A stretch of DNA of 64,000 nucleotides from Ochotona curzoniae (lineage: Eukaryota > Chordata > Mammalia > Lagomorpha > Ochotonidae). The position numbers and the translations under genes are program-made. This document shows, in pieces, positions 45,978 through 56,531 of the stretch. Under the pieces are notes generated by a model, which saw nothing but the letters and a program-made list of their open reading frames with translations, did no database searches and was not told where the DNA came from. How positions within the stretch are numbered: the first letter of the stretch is position 1; each line of letters starts with the position of its first letter. Where the stretch lies: assembly GCF_017591425.1 (NCBI RefSeq), contig NW_024467121.1, positions 21,960,707 to 22,024,706 on the forward strand, read 5' to 3'.

Positions 45978-46529
45978 AAGTGTGACAGTGTAAATTATAA
46001 CTTTGAGTGTATGTCAGAATTGGATATAAGTCACTGTTTTCACATTTACCTCTAAGTGGAAACTTACTATTGGCAAGATTACCAGAATTTTGACATCACT
46101 GTCTCTACTTTTTGTGAAAAATGTTTATGTCCATTGTTTACCTCTACATCTTCAGCACAAGAGCATTTTACTCTAAATCGTAGAAACAATTCATTTCAGA
46201 TGTTGTTTGAAAAATAATAGGAAATCTTAATGCCAAAAGTGTTTGTGAATGTTTTATAGCTCTTTGTGTAAATCTTTCCTGTGTATGTTTTATAACTTCG
46301 TGTTTATGGTGTACCTTCTCCTTGCGATCAGCGGTGCAGTGTGTGAAGTGCTTCCCGTGGTCCTCCCAGCATCTCCTGCAGTAAGCAAGGCCCTCGCACC
46401 CTAGCTCCAGTCACACTGACCTTGGTTTCTTTCCTCTTTATTATTTTCCACTTCTTTGGTCAGTGCTTCTGCCTCAGGCAAATATAGGAACCTTTCCTTT
46501 TTCCACCTCAAAAAATGATCAATAAATTA

Positions 46530-49500
46530 TTTTATGGTTGAGTGATGCTGTGAGCAGTCTTCTCTCACACTTAGATGAGGCTCTGGCCATCACAGAAGCC
46601 CTTGGGCCCCTACAACCCACAAGGTGTTTCAAGCCCATCGTCCACACCTCCTTTTACAAATGAGGAGATGGGGCAGCAGGTGGTAGCAGAATCCAGGGCC
46701 ACAACTCACATGTCTCATCTTGTTCAGAAGCCCTCCCCAGCTTTCATAGAGGGAGCTGCAAGTCCTCGGACTGCCACAGAGCAACCAGCACCATCAGAAT
46801 GACACGCGGCTGGCTGACAGTGTGTGAAGGCACCAGCCTGACTTGGCAGCAGAGAAAGCTGACGACTGGAAACTGGAGTGTACTTGCTGAACCCCTGGTG
46901 ACTACTTTGCTTGTCGACGCATGCGTGATACTCTGTGTGCCTACAGATTCCTGAGCGCATTCTTAAGCTTGCTCCTGCTTGGGCAACCAGCTATATGGAG
47001 TGCACTTCTAAAGTGAGTAGTGTCTGATAACCGCACAGCATGACAAGGTAGGTATTTTGAAAGCCCCTTTTTTGTAGGTCAGCAAACAGGCTTGGAGCAA
47101 ATCATCCTGGAAGACCTTCTCATCAGTGTTACTCTGTTCTTCTGAGATGCCAGTTCTACTCAGTTCAACAAATGCAGAGTGGTTTCTGTGTCTTGAGGAC
47201 AAGAATGCAACAACTGAGTAAGTCATGCCCTTATCTTGTATCCGTTTGCCTTCCTGTGTCAGACTGCAGCAGAGCAGAGTGATGCAACGTCACACCCCGA
47301 GTTCTGCAGGCCAGCAGTTTGAGAACATTTCTCCTAGATCCATGTCTAGAGTGCTCCTCGGGCTCACTGTAGCTGGGCAAATCAACTGGGGAAGAGAGGC
47401 TGTGGTCCCTGTGGCACAGCCTGCATCACGTGACTGCAGAGTTCCAGAAACAGTAAGTCATTCAAGTGTTTTTCAGGCGTCTGTGCAATTACATCTGCTA
47501 ACGAGGAATGAGAAGGAAGCCTCTTCCTCACAGGGCGGATAATCCAAAATCGCATTGTGAAGACCCAGATGTGTGAAGCGGAGAAAGCTGCAACTGTGAA
47601 ACAACCAAGGTTAGTCTTTCAAACCTTTTAGGTGGTTTGGAACATTTCGCAAATATGAGGAAAATGATAGCCCATTTTTATGTTTTTCCTAGAAAAACTT
47701 AGGAACAATTTGCTTAGGATCAAGGATTCTCAGATTTCCTGTGTCTATCACTGGAGTCCTCAGGGTCCTTCATCAAATGAAAAATAGACTAGCTACTGTT
47801 GAGAAACATCAGTGGGAATTGCTTTGCTTTCTTTTCTGAGATTCAGTAGAAAAACAACAAAAGGCCACAAGGAAAGAGGGGGGAGAGTACCTTCTATGCC
47901 CCACGAGCAGAGTTCACTGATAGAACCCTGTGTTTGCCAATTTTCTGAATGAAATTCATCAGTGATGATCCTGGATTAAGAGATTTGCCTTCACGCCTCC
48001 TGGAGAAAGCAGGATAGGCTTTTTAAATCCCCTCTCTGCAGCCTTCAGTGTTAAAAAGGAAGGGGCCATGCTTCTATCCACTTCTAATAGAAAGCAAACA
48101 TTTAAGCAAGGTAAACATTTACCAAACAACTTTACAGCAAAATAATCTTGGAGAAGGGAAAGGGGACAGAGAACATAATTTAAAAGCTGTGTCACCAGCA
48201 GCTGACGATTTATTGCCACCCCAGTCTCGACGCCTGCGATTTCATTAATCCATAGTCATTGTAGCGGCAGGCTTTTTTCACATCAGTAACTTGACGCCAT
48301 TAGTTGCTCCTCTGGGATGAGAACACATTTAAACTGAAAATGAACACGCTGGGCATAATTTATAGCTGTGCCACATGAATGCCAGGAGTGTAGGGGAGGA
48401 AAGCCTGGCCGCAATGGATGCTACAGAGGTGACTCTTCAACCCTGGCAAGAGTGCCGGGAGGCTGGGCAGGGAGGCCAGCTGGATGCTGAGGAAGTCAGA
48501 CAGCTACAAAACCACAGGCTTTGCTGCAGGGGCGAAAGAAATTCCACACATGGAATTTGAGTTTTGTCTTGAATTCTTTGCTGGCTCAATCAGCAGTTGA
48601 TATTATGTGCAGTCAGTGTAGCCCCACTGAAATTCCACAGGGAGAAGATTCAGGGCATTATCTGTAGCACATCATGAAACCCTCATGACAGCAATCATTG
48701 CTGGAAGCTTCTGAAGAAACTGGAACCTTCCTTGTCCCCGAGGCCTGGAAGAGATTCAGCTCATTGAAGAGAGGGACTAACAGTATACCCGTCTTGAGAT
48801 GCCCGTCTTGACTTGCTGAAGTTCATAAGCATGAAAATGCGGTTGACCCGAAATCAATGTATTCAGCCCCTAGCTTGTGCCTTCCCTGTCTAGCGCAGCA
48901 GCATCATGGTCTTTCCACTTTTCGGCACAGAAAGTTCATCACTGATGTTCTTTAGCAAGAGAAAAAATTCTGCCCATCCTCTGAAGTACTGCTTCCATTT
49001 TAGCCTTTCTAATGATTTCTTATCCATTCCCAGCCCCTTTGCAAACTACCAGCACCTTGTTCCTCAGCCACTGCCAAGCCCTCACCACTCTCACCTGTCA
49101 TCCTTCCATCAGAAAAGACCTGCTTCATCTCCAGCTATCTTAGGACCACTTTGTCTCCAGTCATTGCCTTGCCTGGCTTCGCATTTTCTACCTTATAGAG
49201 GTGTATGAGTCTCTAACAGTCTTCGATTTTCTGTTAATAAAGTGCATGGCATGTTGAACTGGCTAATCTTATTACTAAGATGCCCTACAGAGAATTCCTT
49301 GGGTGAGCGTGGCCCTCCTCCACCTCACTGTGTGGCCGTGCTTCTGTGGTAGGATCAGTCAGCCCCACCAGAACAGTAATCTCCACAGAACAGTGGAGTC
49401 ATTGCTGTCTTCACGGAATGGCTCATTCCTGAAGAACCGGAAGGTGCCAAATTCACAGGGATAGAAAACAAAAATTCTGCAAATGTATCACTAATGGTAG

Positions 49501-49775
49501 TTGATAGGGACCACTTCCGTTCCCTTGTTCTCTACTTGATTCCTAAGGACATATGTTTTGGCTGTAAGAGAAGTAAATGGCTTTGAGTATAAGCTTTTGA
49601 CTCAATAAGCAGATCCTATGTGGCCAGAACCCTGCCTCATACTGCAATCTCCCAGCTTTGCACTGTTCTGTCAGGCCAGATCCCCTTGGCTGAAGGGAGG
49701 CCAGGAGGACCAATAACTCCACACACAAAAGCTGCTGGTCCATTGTGCCTGGCTCCATAGCTGTGCTAGGAGGAA
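46530..49775. other. Downstream intergenic sequence
   Basis: No gene recognised. 46645-46720 ('cttttacaaatgaggagatg') and 47020-47110 resemble antisense MIR. Short open frames here have no family resemblance. Confidence 0.45.
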
Positions 49776-49779
49776 TGCC

Positions 49780-50130
49780 ACACACAGCCGCCCCTGGGTT
49801 TCTTTTGCTTCTTCAATCTGAAGCTTTATGCCTTTGATCAATTCTGACATTTTCTCAAAAATTATCTCTTTGACTATTACCTTTTGTGTTTGTGGAATTC
49901 ATTCATTGGATTTATACATTATCATTTTAATCTTTCCTTCGGATTTTCTTCTCTTCATTCTGGGTTATTCCTTCAGCTCTGCATTCCACTTTACTAATAT
50001 AGTTTTCATACGTTGACCTTTTTTTGTTCCTGATCATTTCATTTTTACCTATACAGTTTCTAACAATTTTTTTCTCACCTAAGATCTTATGACTTCTAAC
50101 ATATGGTGTACATTTATTTTAAATTGTTTT
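49780..50130 (-). mobile_element. Old L1M fragment (5'/ORF1 region)
   Basis: Antisense T-rich text such as 'ttgatcaattctgacatttt', 'aaaattatctctttgac', 'ggttattccttcagctctg' and 'ttcctgatcatttcatttt' has the wording of old L1M ORF1/5' regions. Confidence 0.5.
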
Positions 50131-50382
50131 TCAGAATTCAGGATTGTGCTTTAGTGCTGTTTTTGTGTACGTTGTCTCATAGCACAGGCTTCTTGTGTGC
50201 TGTTTATTTTTTATTCTGAGTTTATTTTCAGTGTGGACAAGTGTTGTGTATATTTCTATGAAATGTACCATGTGTTTAGAAACTGTCATGAGTAATTTTG
50301 CTGTTCTTTCAATCATATTACCTTCTGGAGGGGGGAAAATGTTATTTCTTATGCTTCTAAACTCATGTAATACATGCTTGTG

Positions 50383-50398
50383 AAAATTCAGATATAAA
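50383..50398. repeat. Left target-site duplication of a SINE
   Basis: 'aaaattcagatataaa' is repeated exactly at 50688-50703. Confidence 0.93.
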
Positions 50399-50687
50399 GG
50401 GCCTGGCATGGTAGCCTAATGGTTAAAGTCTTCGCCTTGGGTGCACCGGGATCTCATATGGACGCCAGTTCATGTCCTGGCTGCACCACTTCCCATCCAG
50501 CTCCCTGCCTGTGGCCTGGGAAAGCAGTAGAGGATGGCCCAAAGCCTTGGGACCCTGCACCCACATGGGAGACCTGAAGAAGGCTCCTGGCTTTGGATTG
50601 GGGAGTAAACTAGAGGATGGAGGATCTTTCTCTATGTCTCTCCTTCTCTCTGTAACTCTGCCTTTCTAATAAAATTAAACATCTTTA
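50399..50687 (+). mobile_element. C-type SINE with perfect 16-bp target duplication
   Basis: Sense copy: head 'gggcctggcatggtagccta', 'ccgggatctcatatggacgc', 'ggcctgggaaagcagtaga', 'cccacatgggagacctg' and tail 'taataaaattaaacatcttt'. Compared with the other young copies it has lost part of the 'ccggccattgcggtcac' stretch, an internal deletion before 'ttggggagtaaac'. Confidence 0.95.
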
Positions 50688-50709
50688 AAAATTCAGATAT
50701 AAAAATTAA

Positions 50710-51295
50710 CCATCAGTAAATTATATGCATTTTTTTGTCCTCCACTCAGAACTCTCAAACTAAGTGTGCATGCTTCATGTGTTCTTGGGGAAACAAACCA
50801 CATAATTCCACTATCATAATTTATTCTAAAAATGATAAGACTTTCATAAAGATAAATGGATGAAAGGAAATGAGTAGAAAAGCTTCATAGAACCATCGAG
50901 CATGGTTTTTCAAACTAAAATCAACCTAAATTGTCCAGCACACTAACAATGCAATCCTCATGAGCACAATGAGTACAACTAAATCTACATGAATATAAAA
51001 TCCTGCAATTTCAGACTCTAGTGGGTAAAATTATTCTGCAGGCATCTATGAAGGAAATAGAATTTCTTGCAGGAAAAAATGTGATCAGATTTCTCAAACA
51101 CCATAAAATGTTGAAGACAGTGAATAACACCTTTCTAAATTCTGAGAAATAAAACGAATGAAAGTCTCTCAAATTTCTAAACACCAACCTGTCATATTAA
51201 AAGCAGATGTGAAATAAATGACTCTAATCTCTTCTTGCTAATTTTGTTTCCCACTAATACTCTCTCAGGAAGCTAGTACAGAATTTTGGTGTTCC
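50710..51295. other. AT-rich intergenic sequence
   Basis: Nothing recognised except vague similarity to old L1 text ('gtgggtaaaattattctgc'). No coding frame. Confidence 0.35.
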
Positions 51296-51299
51296 TATT

Positions 51300-51605
51300 A
51301 AGATTTTTTTAGCTTATAAATTTGAAGGGCAGAAACACATACAGGCAAAGAGGGAGATCTCCCATCAAATAAATGCATGCGACAACCTGGCCTAGAGCCG
51401 GTCAGAGCCAGGAGGCAGGAACTTGGTGCAGGTCCCCATGTGAGCGGCAAGGCCTGGACTACCTGAGCCATCACCTGTTGCTCCCATAGTGTTTGCTAGG
51501 AGGAAGCTGGCATTGAGGAGTGAAGTCAGGACTTGAACCCAGGTACACCAATGTGGGACACAGGTGTCCTAACTGGCGTCTTAACCACCATACCTAGTGC
51601 TCGCC
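51300..51605 (-). mobile_element. Old C-type SINE
   Basis: Reverse copy: 'cggtcagagccaggaggcag', 'ctgagccatcacctgttgc', 'aggacttgaacccaggtac' and head 'ccaccatacctagtgctcgc'. Confidence 0.8.
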
Positions 51606-51609
51606 CTTT

Positions 51610-52710
51610 AGTTTTCTTATGTAGTTTCTTTTTTTTTTTTCCTCTATATTATTTTGTGAGCTCATTTTGTCTTTCATGCTAAAAATCGAATTATGCTTCT
51701 CCTTTGCATTCAATGTATTATCTCCATGTGGTTACTCAATGACAGAGGAGAGAAAGATTTTTTTTTGTTTCCTCACTGTGTAATCCTCTATTCTCGTCTG
51801 AAAATGAGGGGCTTCATTTCACTTTAAATAATGAAAGGTATTGTCATTGGAATTCTCAGTTGGAAGATGGTTTTATTTCTACAACTTGAAGATTTTATTC
51901 TCTTTGACATTTATAATTTCTGTTGAAAAGTCATTTGATTTTTTGTTATTGCTCTTATAAGTGTAATTTACATTGCTGCTCCATATAGCTCTGTTTTTTT
52001 TCTTATAGTTGCTGGTTTCTCTTCATGAATCCTAACTGCGGGGTGTAGGGCTCCTTGAAACAATGGTGGTTTGATTTCTATTGTCTGTTTTGAAGAAGGC
52101 TCAGCAAGTATTTATCTAAATGCTGCTTCAATCGTTCTTTTCTTTAGAGATTCCAGCTAGAGAAGGTATGCTGTTTTGCTGTACTACCTTCTCTTACCCC
52201 TCTCTTCTATTTCTTCTGTTCTGTTGACTGCAGCACTTCTTCTTAGGCATTTGCTTCTGAATTTTCTTCCAGTTTGTTAGTTTTTCTCTTCAGTGGAATC
52301 TGATGTGTTCTTAAATATAACCACTTAGTTTTTATTATTAAAATACTGATATTTTCTTTGTTTTTAATAGCCTACTTTCCTATGAAAATTCTCAATTTTG
52401 TTCCTTTTGGCTTATACTAAGCTTATCTACTTTGAAATCCAAATCTGAAAATGTTGGCCCCTGCGTCTCTTTGTAACAGAAGGATGTGTATGTATTTTTT
52501 CCTTTGATTTTTCCTTCATGTTGCTTTGTGCACCTTTGTTCTGCATACTTTGAACACCTATTTTTGTGTGTGATAATTCACATTATCGTGTTAAGTGTAT
52601 AGTCATGTATTCCACTAGTATGCATTACTCATTTACACATTTCATATTTCTTTCCTTGAATGTCAAAAATTAGTATAAAGAAATATGTCTTACTATATTT
52701 TATAAAACAT
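51610..52710 (-). mobile_element. Old L1-like T-rich sequence
   Basis: Antisense text such as 'gaagattttattctctttg', 'tgttgaaaagtcatttga' and 'ttgctcttataagtgtaatt' has an L1M-like character, but no ORF landmark can be fixed. Confidence 0.35.
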
Positions 52711-52714
52711 TTTT

Positions 52715-53010
52715 TTAATTTTAAAAATTACTTGGAAAGCCAGAGAAACGCAGACAAATAAGCTCTTTCATCCGCTGGCTCACTTCTCAAATGACCACAA
52801 TAACTGGAAAGAGACCAGACCAAAGCCCAGAGCTCAGAACTCACTTCAGGTTTTCCATGTGGGTGTCAAGGACCCAAATGAGCTGTCACCTTGTGTTTCC
52901 CAGGATATTCATTAGGAGGAAGCTGGATGGGAATTGGAGCCAGGACTCAAGCCCAGGCACTCCAATATGGCAAGCAGATATCCTTCATGGCTTAGCAACT
53001 GCTGTAGCAA
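52715..53010 (-). mobile_element. C-type SINE
   Basis: Reverse copy: 'catccgctggctcacttctc', 'ttccatgtgggtgtcaagg', 'agctggatgggaattgga' and 'ccaggcactccaatatgg'. Moderately diverged. Confidence 0.75.
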
Positions 53011-53224
53011 ATATCTCCCATTTAAAAATTTTTAGCTGGTACATAAAAAATCATGCATATTTATGGGTTACCCTGTGATTTGTTGATTCGTGTATGCGTT
53101 GTGGTCCCCTGAAACATTTATACTTTTGGGATAAAAATATTCAAAATGGTCTCTTCTAGGCTTCCAAAAAGAAAATATATATGAACATATACTATAAAAC
53201 ACCAGAACTGCTTACTCATTATTT

Positions 53225-53505
53225 AAAATAAAATGATCTATTTATTTATTTATTTGAAAGGCAGTGTTGGGGTGGGAGAGAGACGGACATGTTCACTGAT
53301 TTACTCACCAAATGATGCAGTAAGACTGGGCCAAGCCAAAGTCGAGCTTCATTGGGATCTCTGTATGCGCTGCAGGGGCTGTGTGCTTGGACCATCTTCT
53401 GCTGCTTTCCCAACAGGCATCTGGACTGAAAGTGGTGCCAGCATCACAGGCAGCAGTTTATTCCTCAGTGACCTAACCCACTGTGCCACAATGCTTGCTC
53501 CCTAC
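53225..53505 (-). mobile_element. C-type SINE
   Basis: Reverse copy: 'tctatttatttatttatttg' tail, 'gaaaggcagtgttgggg', 'ctgatttactcacc' and head 'ccactgtgccacaatgcttg'. Diverged, older subfamily. Confidence 0.75.
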
Positions 53506-53509
53506 TTCC

Positions 53510-55440
53510 ATTTTTATTGATATAACTTGGCATCCATTAATGGACTCTTCCCCCTCTTTCCTGCTCCCTCTTTCTTGAGCATCTGAAAACCACCGTACTA
53601 TGAGATCCACTTCTGTGAGATCAACTTTTGTATATTCTAACCATGAGTGGAATCATGTAGTACTTAAATTTGTTTGCTTGGATAATCACATAACTTTTCT
53701 GTTTTTGCAAATAATAGGGTTTCATCGTTTTTGTCACTGATGTGTGTATGCACGTGTGTGTGTGAGTTTCTTTATTCTTCAGTTGATTAACACTTAAGTT
53801 GTTTGCATTTCTTCACTATTACGAACAGTGCTGCAATGCACATGGAGGTGCAGATATCTCTTGACAGATGAACTTGATTTCCTTTATTTGTTTAAAAAGA
53901 TTTATTTATTTCTATTAGAAAGGCATACTTCACAGAGAAGGTCTTCTATCTACTGATTCATTCCCTATATGGCCTTAATAGCCAGAGCTGAGCTGATCTG
54001 AAGCCAGGAGTCTCCTCTAGATCTCCCAAATGAGTGCAGGGTTGCAAGTCCTCCAGCCATCCTCCACTGCTTTCCCATGCCGTTGCAGAGAGCTGGATCG
54101 AAAGTGGAGCAGCTGGGACATGAACTGGCATCCATATGAGATTCTGGCACCATAGGGTGGAGGATTTGCATATTACACCATCATGCCAGCCCTAATTTCC
54201 TTTGAATGTATGCCCAGTAATTGTTTCTGGACCGCAGAGAAGTTCCATTTTTAATATTTTGAGGAACATCCATACTGCTTTCCACAGTGTGCTAATTTAC
54301 ATTCTCACCAAGAGTATGCATGGGTTCCTTTTGCTCCATTTCCTCCCTGACTTGCTATCTGTTGTCTTTTGGATAGTAACAATACTTACTGCAGTGAGGC
54401 GATATCTCATTGTGATTTTGACTTGCATTTCCTTGATGATTAGTGATAATGAGCCATTTTTCATGTACCTGTTGGCTATTTGTATGTTTTCTTTGAGTAG
54501 TGTCTCTTCAGATCTGTTGTGTATTTTTTAACTTGTGTGTCCTGTGATAATGAATTGAGATTCTTATATGGTTGGTTGTCAACCCATGTCAGATGTATAC
54601 TTCGCAAATATTTTATCCCATGCTGAGGAATGTCCTTTCACTCTGCTGAATGTTTTGTTTGATGTGTAGAACCTTTTAATTTGATGATATCCCATGTATC
54701 TGTACTTTTATTTCTTACACTTTTGAGGTTTTATCTACACATTCTTTGTTCACTCCAATATCCCAAAGTATTTCCCTTGAGGTATCTCCTAATAGTTTTA
54801 TAATTTTAGGTGTTACATTTAGGTCCTTAATTTATTTTGAGTTGATTTTTCTATATGATGAAAAGAAAGGGTTCTAATTGCATTTTTCTGGATATACCCT
54901 TTCCAAGCACAAGTTATTATTGAAAATACTGTCTTTCTCCAGTACATGTGCTTAGCACCTTTTTTGAAGATTATATTTCTGTAGATGTGTGGATCTACTT
55001 CTAAGATCTCTATTAAGATAGTTTTCTACCTTTTGATATTCTCTTTATACTGGTTATAATCTCATTCAATCCCTTGAATGTATCTTGTAGGACAAGTCTA
55101 GTAATAATATATGCTCTTTTATTTTAATTATCTTTTAATGTCATACTAAAGTTTCCCTAAACTTTCTTCATTTCTTTTCCTTTTTTTTCTCCTCTATTTT
55201 CAAATCACTCATTGTCAAGCTCACTCATTTTTGCTTCTCTTTGATCTTTTTTTGCTATTGAGGTTATGTGTCATGTTTTTAATTTTGTTTCATATAGTTT
55301 TCAACTCAGGAATTTGTATTTGATTTTTAAAGATTCCTCCTGTGTCTTTGTGAATATTTTCCCAAATCTTGAGTTTCATTAACACAACTGTTTTGGATTC
55401 TACGCCTGAGGATTTGCATATATCAGTCACTTCTGCTCAC
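53510..55440 (-). mobile_element. Old L1M 3' region, split by a SINE
   Basis: Antisense L1 landmarks run from 'ctattacgaacagtgctgca' (53816) to 'tgaacttgatttcctttat' (53869), are cut by a SINE at 53893-54193, and resume with 'atttcctttgaatgtatgc', 'cagtgtgctaatttacatt', 'gcagtgaggcgatatctc' and 'tgcatttccttgatgatta'. Later T-rich text to 55440 has further L1-like wording ('tgcctgaggatttgcatat'). Confidence 0.8.
53893..54193 (-). mobile_element. C-type SINE nested in an old L1
   Basis: Reverse copy: 'aaaaagatttatttatttct' tail, 'ctatctactgattcattccc', 'gccatcctccactgctttcc' and head 'accatcatgccagccc'. 'Atttccttt' is present on both sides, consistent with a short remnant of target duplication, and the L1 reading resumes after it. 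Confidence 0.88.
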
Positions 55441-55444
55441 TCTC

Positions 55445-56055
55445 TGACACCTCACTTCATTCATTAGAGGAGGGCATGTTTCCCTGCAAGTCTTTGGTAC
55501 TTGCTGATGTGTGATGTTATCTATGCATGGGTATTCTTTTCAGTCTTCCTGGTCTGGCTTTGTGCCTGCCTTCCAGAAATTCTAGGCAGTTTGCTTATTC
55601 TCTAAGCCCTGGAGCACATCAACTCTTTGATACTAGATGGACCCTAGGTCAAGGTCTGATGCAGGTGTATGGTTGGTGTGTTATTGGTGTTTCAGCTGTA
55701 GGAATACCCCTGTCCTAGGTTTATTCCCAAACTTCAATTGGTGTACAATTTAGGATAAATTGCTAGAGGTTCCATCTTTGAGCAATTCCTTTGGCATAAA
55801 GGCCTTTGAGCTTTACCTGCTACTGCATTTCATTACAGTAGGCCCACCAAAAAGTTGCAAGGCCAAGTCATGTGTTGACTGTCCCACTCTACTCCCCGGG
55901 GCTGGAGTCTTGCTCTGCTGTCTTCCCAAGGTTGCTGCTTAGAAGGGTCTGGAAGCTTCTGCAGGTGCTGGCCTGTTGAAGGATTATGTCCAGTACTGGG
56001 TTTTAGAGAGATGAACCTGGTCCAGAATTTCAAATCAGGTTAGACTTAATTCCCT
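55445..56055. other. Intergenic sequence
   Basis: No gene recognised. Short frames have no family resemblance. Confidence 0.35.
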
Positions 56056-56059
56056 CTCT

Positions 56060-56215
56060 CCGGAAAAGATGCACTATTCCAGATGCTGGTAAGAACTTTT
56101 GTGACTCATGGCAGGAAAAAGGCAAACATCAACATCAGCAGCAATTTGGGGGACGCTGTTGCCAACCCTCGTGGATGAATTTCAGGAACAACCGACTTCA
56201 GGGGAGGAAGTGATC
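56060..56215 (+). mobile_element. Tigger1-like transposase fragment, plus orientation
   Basis: About 155 bp read, in one frame, 'WETLLPTLVDEFQEQPTSGEE', similar to the TIGD1-type region 'WKKLIPTLMDDFEGFKTSVEE'. It is about 90% identical by eye to the reverse complement of 57270-57425, including 'ggaaaagatgcactattcc' and 'tgtgactcatggcaggaaa'. Both share changes not in the Tigger1 consensus as I recall it. Confidence 0.8.
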
Positions 56216-56531
56216 TTAACTCCTTAGCAGGAGCCAAGGAAAAAAATACATGACAATTCTTTCTTCCTGCTTTCAATGTGACTTTCCTTATATTAAAACC
56301 AGGCACTGTAGACTCTCACCTGGCTTCCTTGGCACTTGTTGGCATGGTTGATGTATGAATAGCTGCTCAATTTGGTGTCTCTATAGAGTGATGACTGCCA
56401 AGATACCCTGTTTAGCTACCATTCAGCTTCAGCTTCCTGATTCATATTTCAGTATTCAACATTTTCATGAAAAACTTGGAGAACTAGTGAAGATACAGAA
56501 AAACATTATTGTCCTGCAGAGAGGATTTACA

